Part shown: in pieces, positions 1 through 5,829 of the stretch
How positions within the stretch are numbered: the first letter of the stretch is position 1
Layout of the letters: each line of letters starts with the position of its first letter
From: Paratractidigestivibacter sp963591565
Lineage (GTDB): Bacteria > Actinomycetota > Coriobacteriia > Coriobacteriales > Atopobiaceae
DNA: 8,000 nucleotides
NCBI GenBank assembly: GCA_963591565.1
Contig: CAVAUD010000093.1
Span: 1 to 8,000 of the forward strand
Reading direction: 5' to 3'
The notes under the pieces: model-generated
Seen by the model: only the letters and a program-made list of their open reading frames with translations
Told to the model about the DNA's origin: nothing
The model's database searches: none
Translations under genes and position numbers: made by a program

Positions 1-1324
1 CCCAGCTGGTGGCATCAACGGCATAGATCTGGCCAGCGCCCGAAGCGTCAAGGCCGGTAACGATGTGGTTGCTGTTTGGCTTAACGAAGAAGACGATGTA
101 ACCCGGCTTGTTCGACGTGGTGTAGTCGTTGACGGTTACGGTTCCCGTGACCGTGCTGAATGCGATGTTTGAGGTGTCGCTCGTATCGTGCCACGCGAAG
201 TACGCGACCTCTGCGTTCTCAATGGTAGGTGTGATGGTTGCCTTAAACCTACTCCAGCCAGACGAAGAGGCGTTGGTAACCGTAATCGTCTTGCTGGCGA
301 TCTCTTCGCCGGCACCTCGGGCGGTGATCGTCACGCTGCCAGCAGCCACGGCGGTCACAACGCCGTTCTGCTCGACCTTGGCGATGGAGCTGTCGGAGGT
401 GGTCCACCATACGGCGCCAGAGAAGCCCTCTGCGGTGTAGACAGCGAACTTGCCGACCTCAAGGGTATCGTTGCCGGTAACGGTGCCGTCAAACGTCGAG
501 ACCTCATCGACGACCATGGGGGCGTTGGCGTCATCGGTCGCGTTGGTGGCGTCATCGGCCGCGACGGTGGAGTCGTCCGTCGTGTCAACGGCCAAGTTGT
601 TGTTAAGGGTGTTGGAGTCGTCGACAATCTCGGTGTCGCTTGCGACAACGATCGCGGCCGAGGTGGCCGCGGGGCCGTCTGCGAGCTTCTCGGCTTCAAG
701 CTCGATGGCGGCGCCGGCGATGATGTCGGCGGCAGAGACGGTAAAGACGAAGTTTGCGTCGGGGTCGATCTCGGTCTTCTCGCCGTTGGCAACGGTGAGG
801 TAGACGGCGGTGAGCTCGTAGCCCTCGTTGGCCGTCGCGGTGAACTTGAAGTCATCGGAGGTGGGGACCGTGACCTTGCTCATCGGGGCGGCGATGTTCT
901 GGTTGTTGTAGGTGATGTAGGCGGAGCCGAGGGAAAGCGCGATGTCTGCCTCGGTGGGGACCTCGTCGGTCGCGGCGCCTTCGGTCGCGGAGTCGTCTGC
1001 AGCGGCGGGGGCGTCGTCTGCCTCGGAGCCGTTGGACTCGGCAGTCTTCTCGCCTTCGGTCGTGGACTCGGCGGCCTCGGCAGAGGTCGTCTCGGCAGAA
1101 TCCTGGTCAACGACGACGTCGGCATCGTCCTCGGCGTCGACGACCTGGGTCTGCTCGACAGCCTCCTCCTGAGCGGCGGCCAGCTCTTTTTGGACCTCGG
1201 CCAGAGCGCCGGTGGGCCACATGGACCAAACCAGCAGCGCCGATGCCGCGACAGAAGCAATCTTGTGGCTCAGCGGGTGACCGCCGGACCGCAGCCTTGC
1301 GCTTGCGTTGTTCTTGTAACTCAT
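1..1324 (-). CDS. Secreted Ig-like (BIG2) surface protein, N-terminal part, runs off left edge
   Basis: An open frame with no stop runs from an ATG at 1324-1322 to the window edge, giving 441 codons without the C-terminus. A good Shine-Dalgarno (GAGGTGG) lies about 6 nt upstream of the ATG, which decides the start. Residues 1-42 form a signal peptide: a basic N-region with a long leader, a hydrophobic core near 22-36 and a likely cut after ALA (A42/E43). Residues 43 to about 130 are acidic, Ala/Asp/Glu/Thr-rich and probably disordered. Residues about 149-212 resemble a B-repeat-type beta domain (NEGYELTAVYL, FVFTVSAADI). Residues about 279-346 match a bacterial Ig-like BIG2 domain (WTTSDSSIAKV, NGVVTAVAAGSVTITA). 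A further beta-rich segment (KPGYIVFFVKP) follows. It is likely an extracellular adhesin or matrix-type protein. Ligand and cell-wall anchor are unknown because the C-terminus is missing. It is separated from the pilus operon by a terminator, so it is probably transcribed independently. Confidence 0.85.
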   Translation of the reverse strand, partial: MSYKNNASARLRSGGHPLSHKIASVAASALLVWSMWPTGALAEVQKELAAAQEEAVEQTQVVDAEDDADVVVDQDSAETTSAEAAESTTEGEKTAESNGSEADDAPAAADDSATEGAATDEVPTEADIALSLGSAYITYNNQNIAAPMSKVTVPTSDDFKFTATANEGYELTAVYLTVANGEKTEIDPDANFVFTVSAADIIAGAAIELEAEKLADGPAATSAAIVVASDTEIVDDSNTLNNNLAVDTTDDSTVAADDATNATDDANAPMVVDEVSTFDGTVTGNDTLEVGKFAVYTAEGFSGAVWWTTSDSSIAKVEQNGVVTAVAAGSVTITARGAGEEIASKTITVTNASSSGWSRFKATITPTIENAEVAYFAWHDTSDTSNIAFSTVTGTVTVNDYTTSNKPGYIVFFVKPNSNHIVTGLDASGAGQIYAVDATSW

Positions 1325-1590
1325 AATTCCCACCTCATAGTCCATCGCGAATGACCCCGAAATCGAACTAGAATCACCCGACGTGCACCTCTATCAGGCA
1401 AAATCTATAGACTTCGCCCAATAATGATAATTACACAGAATATTACCTGTTTTAGGAGGGGGGCATACACCACAATCTTCCTCTGACCATAGAAATTAAT
1501 CCGCAAGTCAGAGGGCTTAAATCACCTTAACGACCCCTTATATGCAACGCGGTGCCGCCTGACTTCAACGCGAGCATAGGCGCCAGCCAC
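1325..1590 (-). promoter_or_regulatory. AT-richer leader/promoter region of the surface-protein gene
   Basis: This gap between the pilT terminator and the surface-protein ATG contains no convincing gene. It is clearly more AT-rich than its surroundings, as expected of a promoter plus 5' leader. The Shine-Dalgarno lies at its left end, next to the ATG. I found no convincing -35/-10 pair: AT-rich hexamers such as TATAGA and TAATAT occur, but without well-spaced partners. An 8-bp inverted repeat (1480-1487 and 1507-1514) lies in its middle. I could not match the region to a riboswitch class. Confidence 0.45.
1480..1514. repeat. 8-bp inverted repeat upstream of surface-protein gene
   Basis: CCTCTGAC at 1480-1487 is perfectly inverted as GTCAGAGG at 1507-1514, with a 19-nt AT-rich spacer. 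No T-run follows on either strand, so it is not an intrinsic terminator. It could be a dimeric regulator operator or a hairpin in the mRNA leader. It lies about 155-190 bp upstream of the start codon. Confidence 0.45.
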
Positions 1591-1625
1591 AAAAATGCCC
1601 GGGCGGCCAAATCGACCACCCGGGC
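1591..1625 (-). terminator. Rho-independent terminator of the pilus-type operon
   Basis: On the minus strand a 10-bp stem (1616-1625 with 1597-1606; one G-U pair, otherwise G-C/C-G) encloses a 9-nt loop. It is followed by ATTTTT (1596-1591). It lies about 40 bp downstream of the pilT stop, so it closes the operon and isolates the surface-protein gene beyond it. Confidence 0.88.
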
Positions 1626-1665
1626 AACTATCAAACCCGTGAATCTGTCTGGATCCCTCGAGGCT

Positions 1666-2739
1666 TTACAGCCCCTCCGCGCCAAAGCGGCGCTCGAGGG
1701 CCTCGGGGTAGTTGGCGTACTGCAGCGCGGTCTCCTTGGCGACCTTGCCGGACTTCACCACGGCGAAAAGCGCCTGGTCCATGGTCTGCATGCCGCTCTT
1801 GCCGCCCGCCGCGATCACAGAGTCGATCTGGTAGGTCTTCTCCTCGCGGATCAGGTTGCGGATGGCCGTGTTCATCGTCATGATCTCGAACACCGGCACC
1901 GTGCCGCCGTCGACCGTCGGCACCAGCTGCTGGGCCACGGTCGCCTGCAGGACCAGCGAAAGCTGGATGCGAATCTGGCGCTGCTGCGCGGCGGGGAAGG
2001 CGTCGACGATGCGCTCGACCGTATCGGCCGCGCTGGTGGTGTGCAGGGTCGACAGGACGAGCTGGGCCATCTCGGCCGCGGTCATGGCCGCGCCGATCGT
2101 CTCGGCGTCGCGTATCTCGCCCAGCATGATGACGTTGGGCGCCTCGCGCATCGCGGAACGAAGGGCCTCGGCGTAGGTCGCCACGTCGGTCGGGACCTCG
2201 CGCTGCGTAACGATGCAGCTACCGTGCTTGTGCACGTACTCGATCGGGTCCTCCATCGTGATGATGTGGCCTGTGCGCTCGTGGTTCATGCGGTCGATGA
2301 CGCAGGCCAGCGTGGTCGACTTGCCGGAACCCGCGGGACCCGTGACCAGCACAAGGCCCTTGTTCACGTTGGCCAGGCGCAGGACGCTCTCGGGGATGTT
2401 CTTCTCGACCGGGTCGGGCAGGCCAAACGGGATGACGCGGACAACGGCCCCGTACGAGCCGCGCTGGCGGAAGATGTTTGCCCTAAAGCGGCCGATGCCG
2501 GGCAGCGCGAACGAGAAATCCTCGTCGTGGTTCTCTTTTGCCTGGAAAAGGGCGATGTCGCGGCCGGCGACGGCGTAAATCGCACGGACCATCGCCTCGG
2601 TGTCGGCGGGCATGAGGGGAACCTCGCCCGCGCGAACCTGCACGCCGCTGGTCTGGTAGGTAAGCGGCAAGCCGGCGATGAAGAAGACGTCGGAGGCCTG
2701 GGCCTCAATCATCTGGCTGAGCAAATCCTTGAGTTCCAT
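1666..2739 (-). CDS. pilT: PilT-type type IV pilus/twitching ATPase
   Basis: A 357-aa hexameric secretion ATPase that would power pilus retraction, or filament movement, at the cytoplasmic face of the membrane. An N-terminal PAS-like region (about 1-110) precedes a RecA-like core. Visible motifs are Walker A GPAGSGKST (134-142), Asp box ITMEDPIEY (160-168), Walker B VIMLGEIRD (203-211) and His box VLSTLHTTSA (228-237). TVERIVDAFPAAQQRQI (240-256) and AIRNLIRE (292-299) follow and are typical of PilT. Length and the absence of a CxxC zinc-binding loop favour PilT over PilB/GspE. The GEIRD and LSTLHT wording is closer to PilB than to the usual GEMRD/FGTLHT. It is the last gene of the operon, 27 bp after the preceding stop, with an AAGAAGGG ribosome site about 8 nt before the ATG, and a terminator follows. 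Family assignment is firm; the direction of force is inferred. Confidence 0.94.
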   Translation of the reverse strand: MELKDLLSQMIEAQASDVFFIAGLPLTYQTSGVQVRAGEVPLMPADTEAMVRAIYAVAGRDIALFQAKENHDEDFSFALPGIGRFRANIFRQRGSYGAVVRVIPFGLPDPVEKNIPESVLRLANVNKGLVLVTGPAGSGKSTTLACVIDRMNHERTGHIITMEDPIEYVHKHGSCIVTQREVPTDVATYAEALRSAMREAPNVIMLGEIRDAETIGAAMTAAEMAQLVLSTLHTTSAADTVERIVDAFPAAQQRQIRIQLSLVLQATVAQQLVPTVDGGTVPVFEIMTMNTAIRNLIREEKTYQIDSVIAAGGKSGMQTMDQALFAVVKSGKVAKETALQYANYPEALERRFGAEGL

Positions 2740-2766
2740 AAGATTTCCCTTCTTGGCTTAGGCTTG

Positions 2767-3291
2767 CTAGTTTGCGCTGGTAGATGAGGCAGAAGAGGAC
2801 CAAAGGTTGGTCTGCTCCTGCGCCTGGGAGGTGGACATCTTCCACTCGGTGGTGTCGCAGGCCAAAGACTGGGTGATGCTCACCTGGGCCTCGAGCTTGC
2901 GGCCGTTTGGTGCCTGGACGGTGAACTCGACCGCGTTGCCGTCGACGGCGAGAGTGACCTCAAGCCCGGCGTCGGCCGCGTCCACCTGGTCAAGCGCGGC
3001 CTCTTGGATCTTGGCGGCGCCGGCCTTGACGTTGGCCGCGGCCTGGGCGGCAGACCCGCCCTGCGCCTTGACCACGGCGACCTGGGCGTCTATCTGGGAC
3101 AGAATCGCCTGGCCCACGCCGTCGACCTGGTAGGTCTCGCTCACCGAGACGCCCTGCTTCTGGGTCGTGGCCCAGGTCGCGCGGGCGCTCACCACGCAGA
3201 GAACGGCCAGGACGCTCATGAGCAGGATGGCCAGCAAGGTGATGAAGCTCACGATGCCGATGCGCACGTTACCTGCGGCTTTCTTGGCCAT
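2767..3291 (-). CDS. Single-pass membrane protein in pilus operon (174 aa), possible minor-pilin/PilX-like component
   Basis: I do not recognise a named family. After a short basic N-terminus (MAKKAAGNVR) there is one strong hydrophobic helix at residues about 11-34, followed by an Ala/Gln-rich helical stretch (about 60-105). A beta-type region follows (EVTLAVDG, VEFTVQAPNG, KLEAQVSITQ) and then a Ser-rich tail. This layout of N-terminal helix plus C-terminal beta sheet resembles minor pilins of the PilX/GspK type. However, there is no G-F-x-x-x-E prepilin peptidase site and no Glu in the helix, so it may instead be a fixed membrane-anchored accessory protein. The ATG is separated from the previous TAG by a single base, and a GAGGTGA ribosome site sits about 6 nt upstream inside the preceding gene. 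That implies tight co-translation with its neighbours. The placement directly before pilT suggests a role in assembly or retraction. Confidence 0.8.
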   Translation of the reverse strand: MAKKAAGNVRIGIVSFITLLAILLMSVLAVLCVVSARATWATTQKQGVSVSETYQVDGVGQAILSQIDAQVAVVKAQGGSAAQAAANVKAGAAKIQEAALDQVDAADAGLEVTLAVDGNAVEFTVQAPNGRKLEAQVSITQSLACDTTEWKMSTSQAQEQTNLWSSSASSTSAN

Positions 3292-3292
3292 G

Positions 3293-3754
3293 CTACTTCA
3301 CCTCGCTTACGTAGCGGGTGGCGTCGACGGAGAAGAGCTCGGCGGGCGCGGCGGCTTCGGCGGAGGCGTCGGCCTCGGCCGCGTCCCCGGCCTCGACGAC
3401 CGCGATGTGGGCCCGGTACAAGACCCCGGCCTCGGTCGCCTCTTCCTCGACGTCACAGGTCACGGCGAGAGACGCGGTGTTCTTCTCGCCGGCGGCAAAG
3501 CCAAGGCCAACCGGGGTGCCGGATGCCACGGACGCCGGGTCGTTGGAGAACTCCTCGGCCGCGGACTGGGCCATCTGGATGGCCTGCGTCAGGTCCTCGG
3601 AGCGGGCGGCCAAGGTCGCGGCCTTCGCGTACAGCGAGGTAAACACCGCCATCGAGACCACGATGGCAAACAAGAGGATAAGCGCCTCGACGACAAACGC
3701 CAGGTTGGCCCACGGGCGAGCCGCGCCCGCCTCCATGTTCTTCTCGGCTTCCAC
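3293..3754 (-). CDS. PilV-like minor pilin candidate (153 aa), GTG start
   Basis: A small membrane protein whose start is a GTG at 3754-3752, overlapping the preceding TAG by one base (TAGTG). A strong GGGAGGTGA ribosome site lies about 7 nt upstream and favours this GTG over the ATG at codon 7. The hydrophobic helix (about 18-42) contains one Glu, in AFVVEALILLF (E23), as in type IV pilins where Glu5 sits inside the helix. It is followed by QAIQMAQSAAEEF (57-69), a pattern seen in PilV/GspI-type minor pilins. The residue before the presumed mature end is not the usual Gly and the Glu spacing is off by one, so processing by a prepilin peptidase is uncertain. The C-terminal half is Ala/Glu-rich with a small beta region and one Cys. 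I infer a minor pilin or pseudopilin; the exact family is not established. Confidence 0.8.
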   Translation of the reverse strand: MEAEKNMEAGAARPWANLAFVVEALILLFAIVVSMAVFTSLYAKAATLAARSEDLTQAIQMAQSAAEEFSNDPASVASGTPVGLGFAAGEKNTASLAVTCDVEEEATEAGVLYRAHIAVVEAGDAAEADASAEAAAPAELFSVDATRYVSEVK

Positions 3755-4293
3755 TACAGGTCACCTCCCTGGAGGTTGCGCAGGGTGACCTCACAGGTCC
3801 CGGAGTCGGTCGTGATGCTAAACAGACCGTGCGAGACGCCAAACGAGAAGGTGCTGGACTCGGTCAGCTCGGTTGCCGAGGCGGGCGTGTAGGGCGCGCC
3901 CTGGATGGCGTACTCCTGCAGGATTTTTCCCTGGTAGAGATAGGTGCGAATCTCGTAGGTACCGCTGTCGAGGTTCTGCACGACGACCAGCGAGCGGCCC
4001 TCGGGGCCCTCGCCCACGGCCACAGAGCCCGTGGCGTCGTTCGCGCGAATCGAGTTGACGATAAGCTCCATGCCCTCGCGCGCCTGGTTGTTGTTTCGCT
4101 GCGCCGCGGCGACGCTGCTGTACACGTTGACGCCGGTGATCAGGGCCACCAGCAGCATCAAGAACAGCACGGCCAGGAACAGCGGCGGGAAGAGACTCGC
4201 GGCCCAACCGACCTTCTCGTCTGCCAAAGAAATGCGGGCGACGTTGGTCAGGGCCTCGGTGCGGTCGATCTTGTGGGTGTTCACGTTGTTCAT
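3754..4293 (-). CDS. Membrane-anchored pilus-operon protein (179 aa), possible DUF4860-like
   Basis: The start is placed at the ATG at 4293-4291, which overlaps the upstream TGA (4292-4290) as ATGA. Longer in-frame extensions lie inside the upstream gene and read as low-complexity Arg-rich sequence, so they are rejected. About 32 cytoplasmic residues precede one long hydrophobic helix (about 33-58, SLFPPLFLAVLFLMLLVAL), then a helical stalk (60-85). An external beta domain follows, with the segments SLVVVQNLDSGTYEIRTYLYQG, shortened here to YEIRTYLYQGKILQEYAI (113-130), and FGVSHGLFSITT (151-162). One Cys (C167) is near the C-terminus. The YLYQGK...EYAI pattern recalls proteins annotated DUF4860 in Gram-positive pilus-like clusters, but this is from memory and uncertain. 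There is no prepilin cleavage motif. Translation is probably coupled to the upstream 108-aa gene, since no good separate ribosome site is visible. A structural accessory role in the filament machine is inferred. Confidence 0.82.
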   Translation of the reverse strand: MNNVNTHKIDRTEALTNVARISLADEKVGWAASLFPPLFLAVLFLMLLVALITGVNVYSSVAAAQRNNNQAREGMELIVNSIRANDATGSVAVGEGPEGRSLVVVQNLDSGTYEIRTYLYQGKILQEYAIQGAPYTPASATELTESSTFSFGVSHGLFSITTDSGTCEVTLRNLQGGDL

Positions 4294-4616
4294 CGCGGCG
4301 CCACCACCACACTGGGGACGATGTTGTCGGCGAACCACTCGTAGGTGATGACGTAGTCGTCGTGGTTGATGGTGAGGCCGTAGCTCTCCTCGAGGTGCGA
4401 CAGCGAGCTGGGGTAGGCGCCCTCGACCGAGGCGCACTGCTTCGCGGCCGAGAGGATCGACGCGCGCAGCGCCGCCGCGCCCTGGACGCGCGCGTTGCGG
4501 TGGGCGACCCCGGCAAGGGCCGCGCCGGCCACGCACACGACGACCAGCAGGGCGACAATCGCCCAGCGCCGCTTCTTGCGCTTCTCGGCTTCTTTATAAG
4601 TGAGCTCGTGAAACAT
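4290..4616 (-). CDS. Small pseudopilin-like membrane protein (108 aa)
   Basis: A 108-aa protein with a highly basic N-terminus (EAEKRKKRRW, 9-18) and one hydrophobic helix (about 18-38), orienting the C-terminus outside the cell. An amphipathic stalk (AALRASILSAAKQCASVEG, 48-66) is followed by GAYPSSLSHLEE (66-77) and YVITYEWFADNIVPSVVV. The 'stalk, then GxYPxSLxxL' arrangement is common in type II/IV pseudopilins and minor pilins. However, the canonical G-F-T-L-I-E start is missing and the helix has no Glu. The gene begins 24 bp after the pilC stop, with an AGAAGGGCAGG-type purine-rich site upstream. It ends in an ATGA overlap with the next gene, so it lies firmly in the operon. A role as an initiating minor subunit or assembly partner of PilC is inferred from context. 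The function is not known. Confidence 0.8.
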   Translation of the reverse strand: MFHELTYKEAEKRKKRRWAIVALLVVVCVAGAALAGVAHRNARVQGAAALRASILSAAKQCASVEGAYPSSLSHLEESYGLTINHDDYVITYEWFADNIVPSVVVAPR

Positions 4617-4640
4617 CGATCGGGCCTGCCCTTCTCGCCG

Positions 4641-5693
4641 CTAGCCGATGGAGCTCATGATGCCGACGAGGGGCATCATCACGGCGATCAGCGTGGCGCT
4701 CACGGCAAGCGTGAGGAAGACGGCCAGGGCGGGCTCGATGGTGTCGATGATCGAGTCGATGCGCACCGTGGCGTCATCGAAGAAGACGTCGGAAAGGCGG
4801 CCGAGAACCTCGTCGGTCGAGCCGGCGCGGGTGCCGACGACCAGCATGCGGGCGTAGATGGGCTCGAACAGGTCGTTCTCGGCGATGGCCTGGCCCAGGC
4901 TGCGGGGGTTGTCCAGGTTGGCCATGGACGCGCGGGCGGCCTCGGCCTTCTGGCGCAGGGCCTCGTGGTCGACGGTCTTCGCGGCCTCCTCCATGGCCTG
5001 GGTATCGTGGACGCCCGAGGCGATGTAGGCAGCAAGCGCGCTGGTAAAGCGGGACAGGGCGAGCTGGTACATGGCCTGGTTGGTGGCCGGGTAGCGCTCG
5101 AGGAACTTCAAAAGTTTGATGCGGCCGGTCTCGGAGCGCGACTGCGCGACCATGACAAGGACGGCCACCGTGGCGACCAGGACGACGGCCAGCGCGATCC
5201 AACCGATGACCATCGAGGCGCCCACCGAGCCATACGAACCCGAGGTCAGCGACCCGGCGATGTCCTTGTACACGTCCGAGAAGATCGGCAGGATGACCGC
5301 GACGGTGAAGGCGAGAACGACGCTCATGACGCACAGGAGCGCGGCCGGGTAGCCCACGGCGCTCTGCAGCTTGGCGAACAGGCGACCCTCGCTGCCGTAG
5401 TAGCGGTCGAGGCTGCGCAGGACACGGTCGGTGCGGCCCGAGGCCTCGCCGACGCGGACCATGCTCACGGCGTAGGGCGGGAAGGCGCCGGTCGACTCCA
5501 TGGCCTCGGCCAGGCCCACGCCGCTGACCAGCTTGAGGTAGGTCTTGTCGCAAACATCCTTGAAGTAGGACTGCTCGCGGTTCTCGGACAGCATGTGAAC
5601 GGCCTCGTCGATCTGGACGCCAGCCGAGAGCATGGTCGCGACGCTTCCGCAGAAGGCGCTGATCGCGCTGCTTTCAAGTAGCTTGTCTGCCAT
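4641..5693 (-). CDS. pilC: PilC/GspF-family inner-membrane platform protein
   Basis: A 350-aa type II secretion F-family protein, the membrane platform that couples the cytoplasmic ATPase to filament assembly. It has two T2SSF repeats. The first (about 13-138) carries LAEAMESTGAFPPYAVSMVR and VGEASGRTDRVL (81-92). The second (about 213-345) carries SRFTSALAAYIASGV, AIAENDLFEPIYARMLVVGT and TRAGSTDEVL. Membrane helices are predicted near 115-138, 162-184 and 322-345, the last following the conserved IEP (319-321). At 350 aa it is shorter than typical PilC (about 400 aa), mainly through a trimmed N-terminus. The ATG at 5693 is chosen because GGAG sits 5 nt upstream. The in-frame ATG at 5723 has no ribosome site and only adds ten polar residues. 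It is the first gene of the operon; no PilB gene lies upstream. Confidence 0.92.
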   Translation of the reverse strand: MADKLLESSAISAFCGSVATMLSAGVQIDEAVHMLSENREQSYFKDVCDKTYLKLVSGVGLAEAMESTGAFPPYAVSMVRVGEASGRTDRVLRSLDRYYGSEGRLFAKLQSAVGYPAALLCVMSVVLAFTVAVILPIFSDVYKDIAGSLTSGSYGSVGASMVIGWIALAVVLVATVAVLVMVAQSRSETGRIKLLKFLERYPATNQAMYQLALSRFTSALAAYIASGVHDTQAMEEAAKTVDHEALRQKAEAARASMANLDNPRSLGQAIAENDLFEPIYARMLVVGTRAGSTDEVLGRLSDVFFDDATVRIDSIIDTIEPALAVFLTLAVSATLIAVMMPLVGIMSSIG

Positions 5694-5739
5694 AAGAGCT
5701 CCAGATTCCTCGCGACGAACCATTTTTGAGTTGGTAGTG

Positions 5740-5767
5740 ACTTTACCATGCTTTAGTTAAACGAAAA
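5740..5767 (-). promoter_or_regulatory. Candidate extended -10 promoter for the pilC operon
   Basis: On the minus strand TGG-TAAAGT (5748-5740) matches an extended -10 element (TGn plus a 4/6 match to TATAAT). A poor -35 (TTTTCG, 5767-5762) lies 16 bp upstream and overlaps the T-run of the preceding terminator. Transcription would begin near 5733, giving a leader of about 40 nt before the pilC ATG. It is the best candidate in the only gap upstream of the operon, but it is weak. Confidence 0.3.
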
Positions 5768-5796
5768 GCACCCCGTGGCTAATTGGGTCAGCTTTT
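5764..5796 (-). terminator. Probable intrinsic terminator of the transglutaminase gene
   Basis: On the minus strand AAAAGC pairs with GCTTTT, and inside it ACCC pairs with GGGT across a 2-nt bulge, with an 11-nt loop. CGTTTAAC follows. It lies about 33 bp downstream of the transglutaminase stop. With A-tracts on one side and T-tracts on the other it could act in both directions. The GC part of the stem is short, so strength is moderate. Confidence 0.5.
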
Positions 5797-5829
5797 GGCA
5801 CGGGCGGAGAAGCACCGTTGATGTTGCCA

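Noticed and set aside
188..1354. Long plus-strand reading frame (388 codons)
   Set aside because: It is a shadow of the surface-protein gene: Gly/Val/Asp-rich low-complexity translation, no ribosome site and no domain, while the minus frame has a signal peptide and a BIG2 domain.
1458..1463. Run of six G in the surface-gene leader as a phase-variation tract
   Set aside because: Six bases is too short to suggest slippage-based switching, and it is not placed within a visible promoter spacer.
1325..1560. c-di-GMP (GEMM-type) riboswitch before the surface-protein gene
   Set aside because: I looked for the conserved GEMM core on the minus strand and did not find it. The 8-bp inverted repeat alone is not enough.
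1552..2787. Long plus-strand reading frame (411 codons) opposite pilT
   Set aside because: It is antisense to a gene with all the secretion-ATPase motifs; the composition is His/Arg/Gly-rich and nothing is recognisable. It also runs through the pilT terminator.
4294..4536. N-terminal extension of the 179-aa gene up to 4536
   Set aside because: The added residues are Arg/Pro-rich noise inside the upstream 108-aa gene. The ATG at 4293 in an ATGA overlap gives a sensible membrane protein.
4362..5681. Long plus-strand reading frame (439 codons) opposite pilC
   Set aside because: It is antisense to pilC with Asp/His/Gly-rich composition typical of high-GC shadow frames.
5694..5723. Upstream ATG at 5723 as the pilC start
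   Set aside because: It has no ribosome site, and the added residues are polar and not family-like. The ATG at 5693 has GGAG at proper spacing.
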